From Pseudomonas sp. FeN3W (GTDB lineage Bacteria > Pseudomonadota > Gammaproteobacteria > Pseudomonadales > Pseudomonadaceae), in contig CP136010.1 of NCBI GenBank assembly GCA_030263805.2, forward strand, positions 3,673,001 through 3,737,000: a stretch of 64,000 nt of DNA. The letters run 5' to 3'. How positions within the stretch are numbered: position 1 is the first letter of the stretch; each line of letters starts with the position of its first letter. This document shows positions 7,367 to 15,955 of this stretch, one piece after another. The notes below the pieces were generated by a model that did no database searches, was not told where the DNA came from, and worked only from the letters and a program-made list of their open reading frames with translations. A program made the translations under genes and the position numbers.

Positions 7367-9265
7367 TCAGGCGTTGCCCAGCGCCGCCAGACGCTTGCGC
7401 ACCGCCGCCTCTATGCCGGCGGCATCCAGGCCGCACTCGGCGAGCATTTCGCTGGGCTTGGCGTGCTCGACGTAGTAGTCGGGCAGGCCCAGATGCAGCA
7501 TCGGTTTGAGAATGCTTTCGCCAGTCAGGAACTCGGCGACCGCGCTGCCGGCACCGGCCATGATGCTGTTCTCTTCGATGGTCACCAGTAGCTCGTGGTT
7601 GCCCGCCAGCTCGCGCAGCAGGGCTTCATCGAGCGGTTTGACGAAGCGCATGTCGACCACCGTGGCGTCCAGCGCCTCGCCGACCTGCAACGCCTCGGGC
7701 AGCTGCACGCCGAACACCAGCAGCGCCACCTTGCTGCCCTGACGGCGCACCACGGCCTTACCAATCTCCAGCGGTTCCAGCCCTGGCTCGATGGTGGCGT
7801 TGGGGCCGCTGCCGCGCGGGTAGCGCACCGCGGCCGGGCCTTCGAAGTGGTAGCCGGTGGTGAGCATGCGGCGCATCTCGTTCTCGTCGCTGGGCGTCAT
7901 CACCAGCATGCCGGGGATGCAGCGCAGGTAGGACAGGTCGAAGCTGCCGGCGTGGGTCGGGCCGTCTTCGCCGACCAGACCGGCGCGGTCGATGGCGAAC
8001 AGCACGTCGAGGTTCTGCACCGCGACGTCGTGGATCAACTGGTCGTAGGCGCGCTGGAGGAACGTCGAGTAGATCGCCACCACCGGCTTCATGCCTTCGC
8101 AGGCCATGCCGGCCGCCAGCGTCACGGCGTGCTGCTCGGCAATGGCGACATCGAAGTAACGCTCCGGGTAGCGCTCGCTGAAGGCCACCAGATCCGAGCC
8201 TTCCTTCATCGCCGGGGTGATGCCGGTCAGGCGCGGGTCGGCGGCGGCCATGTCGCACAGCCACTGGCCGAACACGTTGGAGTACTTGGGCCCGGAGGGC
8301 TTCTTCGGTTTGGCCGGGGCGCCGACCGGCTCCAGCTTGCTGATCGCATGCCAGGTGATCGGATCGGCTTCGGCGGGGGCGAAGCCCTTGCCTTTCTTAG
8401 TCACCACATGGAGGAACTGCGGGCCGTCGAGGTCGCGCATGTTGCGCAGGGTGGCGATCAGCGTCGGCAGGTCGTGGCCGTCGATGGGGCCGATGTAGTT
8501 CCAGCCCAGCTCTTCGAACAGTGTGCCGGGCACCAGCATGCCCTTGGCGTATTCCTCGGTGCGACGCGCTATTTCCCAGGCGCCCGGCAGGCGTGAGAGG
8601 ATCTTCTTGCTGCCTTCGCGCATGCTCGAATAGGTGCGGCTGGAGAGAATCTTGGCCAGGTAGTTGGACAGCCCGCCGACGTTGCGCGAAATCGACATGT
8701 CGTTGTCGTTGAGCACCACCAGCATGTTGGCGCCGACTTCCGGCGCGTGGTTCAGCGCCTCGAAGGCCATGCCGGCGGTGAGCGCGCCGTCGCCGATCAC
8801 TGCGATGGACTTGCGCTGCTCGCCTTTGAGACGAGCGGCGACCGCCATGCCCAGAGCGGCGCTGATCGAGGTGCTGGAATGACCGACGCCGAAGGTGTCG
8901 TACTGGCTTTCCGAGCGGCGCGGGAAGGCGGCCAGGCCTTCCTTCTGACGCAGCGTGGCCATGCGTTGGCGGCGCCCGGTGAGGATCTTGTGCGGATAGG
9001 CCTGGTGGCCGACGTCCCACACCAGGCGGTCATCCGGCGTGTCGTAGACGTAGTGCAGGGCAATGGTCAGCTCGATCACGCCGAGGCCGGCGCCGAAGTG
9101 GCCGCCAGTCTGGCCGACGCTGTACAACAGCTCCTGGCGCAATTCGTTGGCAAGCTCTTCGAGTTCCGCCTCGCCCAGTCGGCGCAGCTGTTCGGGGGTC
9201 GCCGCTCGGTCAAGAACGGGCGTCGCGGGGCGAACCCGAGGGATCTCGTGAAAAGTCTTGGGCAT
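7367..9265 (-). CDS. dxs: 1-deoxy-D-xylulose-5-phosphate synthase
   Basis: This thiamine-diphosphate enzyme condenses pyruvate and glyceraldehyde-3-phosphate to DXP, the first step of the MEP isoprenoid pathway, which also feeds thiamine and pyridoxal synthesis. Its length of 632 residues is normal. It shows the N-terminal His region (VWDVGHQAYPHKILTGR), the ThDP-binding GDG motif (AVIGDGALTAGMAFEALN, then NDNDMSIS), the catalytic Glu of the pyrimidine domain (VAIAEQHAVTLAAGMACEG) and the C-terminal transketolase domain. The start is the ATG at 9265. It is the last gene of an xseB-ispA-dxs cluster read on the minus strand; 108 bp separate it from ispA, enough for its own expression signals. 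Confidence 0.98.
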   Translation of the reverse strand: MPKTFHEIPRVRPATPVLDRAATPEQLRRLGEAELEELANELRQELLYSVGQTGGHFGAGLGVIELTIALHYVYDTPDDRLVWDVGHQAYPHKILTGRRQRMATLRQKEGLAAFPRRSESQYDTFGVGHSSTSISAALGMAVAARLKGEQRKSIAVIGDGALTAGMAFEALNHAPEVGANMLVVLNDNDMSISRNVGGLSNYLAKILSSRTYSSMREGSKKILSRLPGAWEIARRTEEYAKGMLVPGTLFEELGWNYIGPIDGHDLPTLIATLRNMRDLDGPQFLHVVTKKGKGFAPAEADPITWHAISKLEPVGAPAKPKKPSGPKYSNVFGQWLCDMAAADPRLTGITPAMKEGSDLVAFSERYPERYFDVAIAEQHAVTLAAGMACEGMKPVVAIYSTFLQRAYDQLIHDVAVQNLDVLFAIDRAGLVGEDGPTHAGSFDLSYLRCIPGMLVMTPSDENEMRRMLTTGYHFEGPAAVRYPRGSGPNATIEPGLEPLEIGKAVVRRQGSKVALLVFGVQLPEALQVGEALDATVVDMRFVKPLDEALLRELAGNHELLVTIEENSIMAGAGSAVAEFLTGESILKPMLHLGLPDYYVEHAKPSEMLAECGLDAAGIEAAVRKRLAALGNA

Positions 9266-9373
9266 CAGGCGGATCGTTGTTGTTGAAAAAAGAGCGGCAG
9301 TTTACCCGATGGGCCCTTCGATAAGAACGGCCCTGGGTCCGGTAGGGGTTTGACTGCTATTTCGGCGAAAGGC

Positions 9374-10264
9374 TCAGTTGCGTCGTTCGACGATGTAGCG
9401 CGCCAGCTCGCGCAGCGGCTCGGCGGCGGTATCGAACGGCCGCAGCGCGTGCAGTGCCTGGTCGCGCAACTCCAGGGCGTAGGCCTTGGCTGCGTCCATG
9501 CCGAGCAGGGCCGGGTAGGTCGGTTTGTCCCGGGCGATGTCGGCGCCCTGGTGCTTGCCCAGGGTCGCGGTATCGCTTTCCACGTCGAGAATGTCGTCCT
9601 GGACCTGGAAGGCCAGGCCGATGGCGCGCGCGTACTGGCTCAGCGAGGCGAGGTTGTCGGCGTCGGCATGGCCGCTGGCGAGCGCGCCGAGTTGCACGCT
9701 GGCCTCGATCAGCGCGCCGGTCTTGTGCCGGTGCATCAGCTCCAGGGCGTTGCGATCGAGCTTGAGACCGACCGATCCAAGGTCGATGGCCTGGCCGCCG
9801 ACCATGCCCGCCGGCCCGGCGGCGCGCGCCAGCACGGCGAACATGCGCAGGCGCAGCGTGGCGTCCTGCGGATTGTGTTCGGCCTGGGCCATGGCCTCGA
9901 AGGCCAGGCTTTGCAGGCCGTCGCCGGCAAGGATGGCGCAGGCTTCGTCGAAGGCCTTGTGGGTGGTCGGCTGGCCGCGGCGCAGGTCGTCGTCGTCCAT
10001 GGCCGGCAAGTCGTCGTGCACCAGCGAGTAGGCGTGGATCAGCTCGACCGCGCAGGCGCCGCCGTCAGCGCTGGCCTTGTCGCCGTTCAACGCTTCGCAG
10101 GCGGCATAGACCAGCAGCGGGCGGACGCGCTTGCCGCCGTTCATCACGCTGTAGCGCATGGCCTGATAGAGCCGCTCGAGCTGCGGCAGCGGCGGGACGA
10201 ACAGGGTTTCGAGGCAGCTGTCGACGCGCTGCTGACAACTTTTCTGGTAGTCGCCGATGATCAT
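9374..10264 (-). CDS. ispA: Farnesyl diphosphate synthase (geranyltranstransferase)
   Basis: This prenyltransferase makes C15 farnesyl diphosphate from IPP, DMAPP and GPP, supplying ubiquinone and undecaprenyl synthesis. The protein has 296 residues. It carries the first Asp-rich motif in LVHDDLPAMDDDDLRRG and the second in FQVQDDILDVESD, along with MNGGKRVRPLLVYA, the conserved GKxxR IPP-binding segment. The start ATG (10264) overlaps the xseB stop by 4 nt, indicating translational coupling. Its place between xseB and dxs is typical for proteobacteria. Confidence 0.97.
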   Translation of the reverse strand: MIIGDYQKSCQQRVDSCLETLFVPPLPQLERLYQAMRYSVMNGGKRVRPLLVYAACEALNGDKASADGGACAVELIHAYSLVHDDLPAMDDDDLRRGQPTTHKAFDEACAILAGDGLQSLAFEAMAQAEHNPQDATLRLRMFAVLARAAGPAGMVGGQAIDLGSVGLKLDRNALELMHRHKTGALIEASVQLGALASGHADADNLASLSQYARAIGLAFQVQDDILDVESDTATLGKHQGADIARDKPTYPALLGMDAAKAYALELRDQALHALRPFDTAAEPLRELARYIVERRN

Positions 10265-10503
10265 GCTTCGGGGGCCGACTCGAAGGGGGCTTCCTGCAGG
10301 CTGCCGTCGCGCTCCAGCAGGATCTGCACCTTCTGTTCGGCCTGGCTCAGTGCCGCCTGGCAGTCGCGGGTCAGGCCGATGCCCTGTTCGAAACAGGTCA
10401 GCGAGTCTTCCAGCGACAGCTCGCCGCTTTCCAGGCGCTCGACCAGCTGTTGCAGCTCGGCGAGGGATTGTTCGAAATCGAGGGCAGCTTTCTTGCGGGC
10501 CAT
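10261..10503 (-). CDS. xseB: Exodeoxyribonuclease VII small subunit
   Basis: This is the small subunit of exonuclease VII, which with XseA degrades single-stranded DNA to oligonucleotides. The protein is 80 residues, mostly a helical hairpin, with the family signature FEQSLAELQQLVERLESGEL followed by SLEDSLTCFEQGIGL. Its stop overlaps the ispA start by 4 nt. The promoter for the xseB-ispA(-dxs) unit should lie in the roughly 300 bp upstream (10504-10820). The large subunit gene xseA is not in the window. Confidence 0.95.
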   Translation of the reverse strand: MARKKAALDFEQSLAELQQLVERLESGELSLEDSLTCFEQGIGLTRDCQAALSQAEQKVQILLERDGSLQEAPFESAPEA

Positions 10504-10820
10504 GCGGGAACCTGTCGTCGGCGGCGAGTCGGAAACGGGCGCGACATTAGCAAAGAAACGCCCGCGGCAGCCACAAGGTTCGCCCGCGTGATGTGTATCA
10601 ACCTGCGTAGGCTGGCGGGATGCCCGCTATCCTGCGTCGCCGTTCAGTGATCCCGCTTGCGCACCCGCCTTTTCCGCTCGGCGAGTGGCAGCTTCGGGCG
10701 GCTGCCGCAGAGCTCGCCGTCGGTGCGGCGAAAGTGCTGGCAACAGGCTTTGCGCTGCTAGCCCAGACGGGTACCGCCAGCGGCCAGTTGCGGGCTTGAT
10801 GCTGACACGCCGGTCGACCT
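10504..10820. other. 317-bp gap upstream of xseB; possible 59-aa ORF on plus strand
   Basis: No clear gene is present. A plus-strand frame from 10620 to 10799 encodes 59 residues (MPAILRRRSVIPLAHPPFPL...), preceded only by a GGCGGG stretch. I recognise no family and its third-position composition is not convincing. The stretch must contain the xseB-ispA promoter on the minus strand and the end signals of the GGDEF-EAL gene. Confidence 0.4.
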
Positions 10821-13211
10821 TCAGCCGTCCAGCGGCAGCTGCAGATTGATCGGCCGACCGTTCTGCTGCAGGCGGCACTGCGCCGCCGGTTGCGGCCGTG
10901 CGTAGTGGAAGCCCTGCAGGCTGGGGCAGCCGTTGAGCCGCAGGAACGCCGCCTGGCGCTCGTTCTCCACCCCTTCGGCGACCACGTGCAGGCCGAGGTG
11001 GCTGGCCATGGTGAGGATGCCGCGTACCAGCGCGACCGACTGTTCGCTATCCGGCAGCCCGCTGACGAATTCGCGATCGATCTTGATGCCATCGAAACGA
11101 AAGCGTTGCAGGTAGGTCAGCGAGGCATAGCCGGTACCGAAATCGTCGAGCAGCAGCGGCAGTCCGGCCGCCTTCAGGCGGCTGAGGGTCTGCTGGACAT
11201 GCTCGTCCGCTTCGAGCAGTGCGCTCTCGGTGACCTCCAGTTCCAGCATGCTCGCCGATGCACCTTCTTCCTCGAGAATCGCCAGCAGGCTGCCGGCCAG
11301 ATCCGCCTGCCGGAAGTCCAGTGGCGACAGGTTGACCGCGATGCGCAGCGCATGCCCCATGGCGTGCCAGCGGCATGCCTGGCGGCATGCTTCGCGAAAC
11401 ACCCAGCGGGTCGCCTCGATGATCATGCCGCTCTCTTCCAGCACCGGAATGAACTCTCCGGGTGGTACCAGACCTCGGTCCGGCGAGGCCCAGCGCAGCA
11501 GGGCCTCCATGACTTCCGGCTCACCCTGGGTGTTGACCTGCGGTTGGTAGTGCAGCACGAACTCTTCGTGATCCAGCGCGCGCCGCAGCGCCTGCTCCAG
11601 TTCGCGGCGGCTGGCGGCTGCGTCGCTGAGCGCTTCGTTGTAGATGACGGTGCGATTGCGTCCGGCATCCTTGGCCGCATACAACGCCAGGTCGACGCGC
11701 TTGAGCAGCTCGGTGGCGCTGTGCCGGCCGTCACTGACCGCGATGCCGATGCTCGGGCTGACGAAGCACTCGTACTGACCGATGCGCACCGGCAGCTCGA
11801 AGCGGTCGATGATGCGTTGCGCCAGCTGTTCCGCACGCCGGGCATCGCTGCCGTCGAGCAACAGCATGAACTCGTCGCCGCCGGTACGCGAAAGCAGGGA
11901 TTTTTCCGGCATCAGCTGGCCGAGGCGATCGCCGATCTGTATCAGCAGCTTGTCCCCGACTTCATGACCGAGGCTGTCGTTGATGCGCTTGAAGTGGTCC
12001 AGATCGAGGTAGAGCAGGCTCAGCGGCAGGCGGGCTGCCAACAGCTGGTCGAGGCGCTGCATCAGGTAGTTGCGGTTGGCCAGCTGGGTCAGCGGATCGA
12101 AGTGGGCGAGAAAACGCAGCCGTTGCTCGGCGCGCAGGCGGTCGCTGATATCGCGCAGCAGGACCAGCAAATGGCGCACGCCGTAGCGCTGGAAGGGCGA
12201 GCAGCTGATCTCCAGCGGAATGTCCTGACCGTTTCGGCGGCCGGTCAGCTCCAGCGTAGTGTTCGCCGGCGTGCTGCGCAGGCGCGCGGTGGCATCGCTC
12301 TCTGCCAGGCGGTCGCCCGGCAGGTTGCCGATTAGCTCCTCCGGCGTGCAGCCGAACAGCGCAGCCGCCGCCGGGTTGGCCTGCAGCACTCGCAGCTCGC
12401 GGTCGACCACCAGCATGCCGATCGGTGCCGTGTCGACCAAGTCGCGCATCAACTGTTCGCTTTCGCTGAGGGCCAGCTGCCGCTCGTGCAACTGGTTCAT
12501 CATGCGGCTGAGGGTGGCGGCGAGCCGGCCGATCTCATCACGGCCGGCCACCGCCAGGGTTTGTGGCCGCTGGTCGATGGCGAACTGCCGTGCGGCCTGG
12601 TCGATGCGCGCCAGGCGGCGCGTCAGCAGGCGGCCGTAGATGCGGTTGAGGATCAGGCCGAGCAGCAGCAATAACGTCAGGGTCTGGGCCAGATAGAACC
12701 AGGCGTCACGTTTGGTCTGTGCCAGCATCGGCGTGAAGTCGTACTCGGCTAGCAGCGCTTCGCGCACCGGCGTGCCGTCCTGCGCGACACGGTCCAGCGG
12801 GTAGATCGCCAGTTGCCGCGTGCCTTCGCCGGCCCAGGCCGGGCGACCGCTGTCAACATGGGCCTTGAGCGCGGCGGCGTCGATCAGCTCCAGCCGCGCG
12901 GTCGTCAGGCCCAGCCGGGTGGTGGCGATTATCTGCAGATCAGGGCCGATCACCATCGCCCAGCGTACCCCCTCCAGGCTCGCCAGGTCGGCCAGCTCGG
13001 TCTCCAGCTCGGCGTTGCGTCCCAGCCGGCGGTGATCGCTCAGGCTGCTCTGCAGCAGGGCGAGGTGCTGCGCGGTGTGGTCGCGCCAGTCGGTGAGCGT
13101 TTCTTCGATCCGCGTCGGCAGGTGCCAGGTGGTCAACAGCACGGTGAACATCAGGCCGAAGATGCCCAGCAGCAGGGGCAGCGATTTGCGCAGTGACAAT
13201 CTTGTCAGCAT
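10821..13211 (-). CDS. Membrane GGDEF-EAL c-di-GMP protein with periplasmic sensor, HAMP and PAS
   Basis: This 796-residue c-di-GMP turnover protein has TM1 (about 11-28), a periplasmic region (29-170), TM2 (172-190), HAMP (about 191-245), PAS (about 250-360), GGDEF (362-525) and EAL (535-785). The GGDEF motif (444-448) is intact, but the usual RxxD inhibitory site is replaced (PEKS in place of RxxD). The EAL domain keeps its key motifs: EALLRW at 570, AVNLSP, the ExTE motif, LLLDDFGTGYASL and VVAEGVE. Both synthesis and hydrolysis are therefore possible. The start ATG (13211) overlaps the stop of the upstream binding-protein gene by 7 nt (ATGCTGA), so the two are translationally coupled. I infer that the lipoprotein controls this enzyme through its periplasmic domain, as NspS does MbaA in Vibrio cholerae. 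Confidence 0.93.
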   Translation of the reverse strand: MLTRLSLRKSLPLLLGIFGLMFTVLLTTWHLPTRIEETLTDWRDHTAQHLALLQSSLSDHRRLGRNAELETELADLASLEGVRWAMVIGPDLQIIATTRLGLTTARLELIDAAALKAHVDSGRPAWAGEGTRQLAIYPLDRVAQDGTPVREALLAEYDFTPMLAQTKRDAWFYLAQTLTLLLLLGLILNRIYGRLLTRRLARIDQAARQFAIDQRPQTLAVAGRDEIGRLAATLSRMMNQLHERQLALSESEQLMRDLVDTAPIGMLVVDRELRVLQANPAAAALFGCTPEELIGNLPGDRLAESDATARLRSTPANTTLELTGRRNGQDIPLEISCSPFQRYGVRHLLVLLRDISDRLRAEQRLRFLAHFDPLTQLANRNYLMQRLDQLLAARLPLSLLYLDLDHFKRINDSLGHEVGDKLLIQIGDRLGQLMPEKSLLSRTGGDEFMLLLDGSDARRAEQLAQRIIDRFELPVRIGQYECFVSPSIGIAVSDGRHSATELLKRVDLALYAAKDAGRNRTVIYNEALSDAAASRRELEQALRRALDHEEFVLHYQPQVNTQGEPEVMEALLRWASPDRGLVPPGEFIPVLEESGMIIEATRWVFREACRQACRWHAMGHALRIAVNLSPLDFRQADLAGSLLAILEEEGASASMLELEVTESALLEADEHVQQTLSRLKAAGLPLLLDDFGTGYASLTYLQRFRFDGIKIDREFVSGLPDSEQSVALVRGILTMASHLGLHVVAEGVENERQAAFLRLNGCPSLQGFHYARPQPAAQCRLQQNGRPINLQLPLDG

Positions 13212-14137
13212 TCGAGCACCTCGCAGCGGGGGACCAGCCCCTCATGCCGGACGTTGTTCAGCAGTTGTCGTTCGCTCATGTACTGGTTCAGGCGTGCGAT
13301 GCTGCGATGTAGCTGGCCGTCGTCGAGCCACTCGTGATTGACCGTGCGATCGCCCATGAGCAGGCCGTTCAGCGTGACCTGCAGCGCCGCGGGCGTCAGG
13401 CCCAGGCGTGCGAGCAGATGCGGGTCGGTCTTGGCACGTTGTTCCTGCCAGGCGCGCAAGGCATCGAACCAGAGCGCTCTGAGGCGCCTGCGCTGTTCAG
13501 GACTGACCCGCTGGCGATCAACGACCAAGACGTCGACGATCTCGCCCGGCAATTGGCGGCTGTCGAAGATGCGGCGCGCTCCGCTGGCCTCCAGCGCCGG
13601 CCCTTCCGAGGCGAAGGTGATGACCGCATCGACGCGACCGGCGGTATACGCCTCGACCTGCTCATGTACCGGCAGGCTGACCACGTCCAGGTCTGCGATG
13701 TCCAGCTGCGCCTGATCCAGCACGCGGGAGAGGAAATAGGCGCCGAGCGCGGTGTTTTCCACGCCGATTCGTCGGCCGCGCAGATCGTCGAGGGTGGCGA
13801 TCGGGGCGCGGGCGAAGAGGACGTCCGCGCCGGCGGAGACGCTCGCGATCAGGATGATCTCCAGATTCAGATCGGTGCTGGCCTGCAGCAGCAGCGTTTC
13901 GTCCAGGGTCAGCATGGCAGCATCCAGCATGCCGTTGCGAAAGCCGCGCAGTACGCCGGTGGTGGTTGGGTACTCGACCAGGCGGATGTCGCTTGGAGCC
14001 GTCCATTGCAATTCGTCCGCCAGATAGAACGGGGCGTAACCGAGCCAGCGGTTACTGCCGACCCGGACGGCGTTCGGGTCGGGCTGGCAGCCGAGCAAGG
14101 CGATGAACATCAGCAATAGGATTGAGCCTCGGACCAT
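13205..14137 (-). CDS. Orphan substrate-binding lipoprotein (NMT1/SsuA-TauA-like), partner of GGDEF-EAL
   Basis: This is a 310-residue periplasmic binding-protein-fold lipoprotein. A short signal ends in the lipobox ALLGC (Cys17), with Gln at +2 favouring outer-membrane sorting. The mature part opens with VRVGSNRWLGYAPFYLADEL, typical of nitrate/taurine/thiamine-precursor binding proteins, and continues with VEYPTTTGVLRGFRNGMLDA and GRRIGVENTALGAYFLSRVL. I set the start at the ATG at 14137, which has GGAG eight bases upstream; a longer frame to 14215 lacks such a site. No permease or ATPase gene is near, and the gene overlaps the GGDEF-EAL gene by 7 nt. A sensory rather than transport role is therefore the best inference. 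The ligand is unknown. Confidence 0.88.
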   Translation of the reverse strand: MVRGSILLLMFIALLGCQPDPNAVRVGSNRWLGYAPFYLADELQWTAPSDIRLVEYPTTTGVLRGFRNGMLDAAMLTLDETLLLQASTDLNLEIILIASVSAGADVLFARAPIATLDDLRGRRIGVENTALGAYFLSRVLDQAQLDIADLDVVSLPVHEQVEAYTAGRVDAVITFASEGPALEASGARRIFDSRQLPGEIVDVLVVDRQRVSPEQRRRLRALWFDALRAWQEQRAKTDPHLLARLGLTPAALQVTLNGLLMGDRTVNHEWLDDGQLHRSIARLNQYMSERQLLNNVRHEGLVPRCEVLEC

Positions 14138-14417
14138 GCGATCACTCCGTGATACCTGATTGCCACCATAGCGAAACCGTACAGTCACGGGAATCCCTGC
14201 TAAAGAAGGGGACATTTGAAGATTGTCAATAAAGTGACGCCAATGCTGTCGTCTAGCTCAAATAATGGCGCCATGACATTATAGCGGCGCTGCATAGCCA
14301 TTGGAGGCCTGCATCCAGTCCAGCACTGTGCGTTCGGTCACGTGCCCAAAGGCCGAGCTGGGCGGCTGGTTAACCTCCTCATATCGAGAATTTTGTGTAT
14401 GCCCGTCGGGGGAACGC

Positions 14418-15902
14418 TTGAGACATAAAGCAGGACTACTGGCAGCTCTAATTCTTGTCCTCGCATTGGTGCCTATGTGGGCCTTTGTTATTGATGAGGT
14501 CAAGCATCAGCGCGCCCTGGCCACAGAAACGGCGCGTAATGATGCAATGAACCTGGCCACAGCATTCGAGGCGCACGTGCATAGCGTGATCGAGCTAATG
14601 GATATTGTGTTATTGGATATGCGCAAACACATGCTCCAGTACCCTCAAACTCAACACTACGTGTACGATGGATTGCAGGGCTACGGAGGTTTCGTCACGC
14701 AGCTGGCGGTGATAGACAAGAATGGCTTGTTGGTTTTCTCCAATCTCGCCCCTTCCGACAAACCTGTGGATCTGAGTGATCGCGAGCATTTTCGTGTTCA
14801 CCAAGATCACCCGCTAGAAGATCGTCTGTTCATTAGCAAGCCGGTATTGGGCAGGGTGTCGAAACAGTGGACTATCCAGTTCACCCGCCCCATTCACCAG
14901 AATGGTGAGTTTGCCGGTGTGCTGGTGCTTTCCATGCCCACCAGCTTCTTTACCGACTATTACCAGCAGATCAACGTCGGGCCAAATGGCAGCATCGTGC
15001 TCGTGGGTACCGACCGAAGCTTGCGCGCCATCGCCTCAGGAACCCCGATACCAAGTCGCTACGGGCGCTTCAAGTTGCCGGAAAATAAGCCCTATTTCGA
15101 TCCGAATGCCCCTGCGCGCGGCTACTACGAAGGCGTCAGCGCGATAGATGGCGAGTATCGCCTGGGTGCCTATCGGCGGTTGACCAATGATGGCGTCGTG
15201 GTCGTGGTGCTGTTATCGCCGAAGGATTTCATGGCCGCGTTCGACAAGCGCCGGGAGTTGCTGATCGTCTCGGCTGGCATCATCTCGCTGCTGCTGGCGG
15301 CGGTCGCACTGCTGATATTCGTGCTGAGTTGCCGCTATTTCCAGAGCACGGAAAGGCTGCGCCAGGCTCACGATCAACTGGCGCAGCTGGCCAATACCGA
15401 CGTATTGACGGGGGTGAGCAGCCGTCGATCGTTCCTGGCTAGCCTGGAGGCCGAGCTTGCCCGGGCTCGCCGCCACGCTGAAAGCCTGAGCCTGCTCATG
15501 CTCGACATTGACCACTTCAAACGCGTCAATGATGTGTACGGCCATCCGATCGGCGATGCAGTGCTCAAGCAGTTCACTGCCATATGCGCCAGCATGCTGC
15601 GCGCGCACGACCTGTTCGGCCGTCTGGGTGGGGAGGAGTTTGCAATTGCCTTGCCGCATACAGATCTCGACGGCGCACGCAGTGTGGCTGAGAAGATCCG
15701 CTTGGCCATCGAACAGACGCCATTGACGACCGCGGCGGGCAACATCGAGATCACGGTTAGCATCGGCGTGGCCCAGACGGATGCCGGGCAGCATGAGATC
15801 GATCAGTTGATCGCGTGGGCGGACAAGGCGCTCTATGACGCCAAGCACGGAGGTCGAAACCAGGTTCGCGTCGGCCGCCCAGAGGACGAAGCGGAAGGCT
15901 GA
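14418..15902 (+). CDS. dCache-type sensor diguanylate cyclase, 494 aa
   Basis: This membrane enzyme makes c-di-GMP from GTP. It has TM1 (about 6-25), a periplasmic double-Cache-like sensor (about 30-275, with VIDKNGLLVFSNLAPSDKPV and GEFAGVLVLSMP), TM2 (281-305), then a GGDEF domain. The active site is GGEEF (404-408), preceded by the inhibitory-site RAHD, so feedback inhibition by product is likely. The start is inferred as TTG at 14418 behind CGGGGGAA, right before the first membrane helix; the open frame runs back to 14301 but that part is not protein-like, and the nearby ATG at 14399 is out of frame. The first kilobase is less GC-rich than its neighbours, which hints at a later acquisition. 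It is divergent from the lipoprotein gene. Confidence 0.88.
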   Translation: MRHKAGLLAALILVLALVPMWAFVIDEVKHQRALATETARNDAMNLATAFEAHVHSVIELMDIVLLDMRKHMLQYPQTQHYVYDGLQGYGGFVTQLAVIDKNGLLVFSNLAPSDKPVDLSDREHFRVHQDHPLEDRLFISKPVLGRVSKQWTIQFTRPIHQNGEFAGVLVLSMPTSFFTDYYQQINVGPNGSIVLVGTDRSLRAIASGTPIPSRYGRFKLPENKPYFDPNAPARGYYEGVSAIDGEYRLGAYRRLTNDGVVVVVLLSPKDFMAAFDKRRELLIVSAGIISLLLAAVALLIFVLSCRYFQSTERLRQAHDQLAQLANTDVLTGVSSRRSFLASLEAELARARRHAESLSLLMLDIDHFKRVNDVYGHPIGDAVLKQFTAICASMLRAHDLFGRLGGEEFAIALPHTDLDGARSVAEKIRLAIEQTPLTTAAGNIEITVSIGVAQTDAGQHEIDQLIAWADKALYDAKHGGRNQVRVGRPEDEAEG

Positions 15903-15914
15903 ATCGCAGGCAAT

Positions 15915-15938
15915 AAAAAGCCGGCTTGTGGCCGGCTT
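15915..15938 (-). terminator. Rho-independent terminator of ppa (possibly bidirectional)
   Basis: AAGCCGGC (15918-15925) and GCCGGCTT (15931-15938) form a stem with a 5-nt loop. Read on the minus strand it is followed by TTTTTATTG, so it should end ppa; it also lies just past the plus-strand cyclase gene. Confidence 0.85.
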
Positions 15939-15955
15939 CAGGGGGTGGCGTTGGC

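Noticed and set aside
10620..10799. 59-aa plus-strand ORF between xseB and the GGDEF-EAL gene
   Set aside because: No convincing ribosome-binding site, family or codon signature. I mention it in the gap entry but do not call a gene.
14279..14503. 74-aa minus-strand ORF ending HVTERTVLDWMQASNGYAAP
   Set aside because: It overlaps the cyclase start region, has no ribosome-binding site I trust and no family I recognise; possibly a relic.
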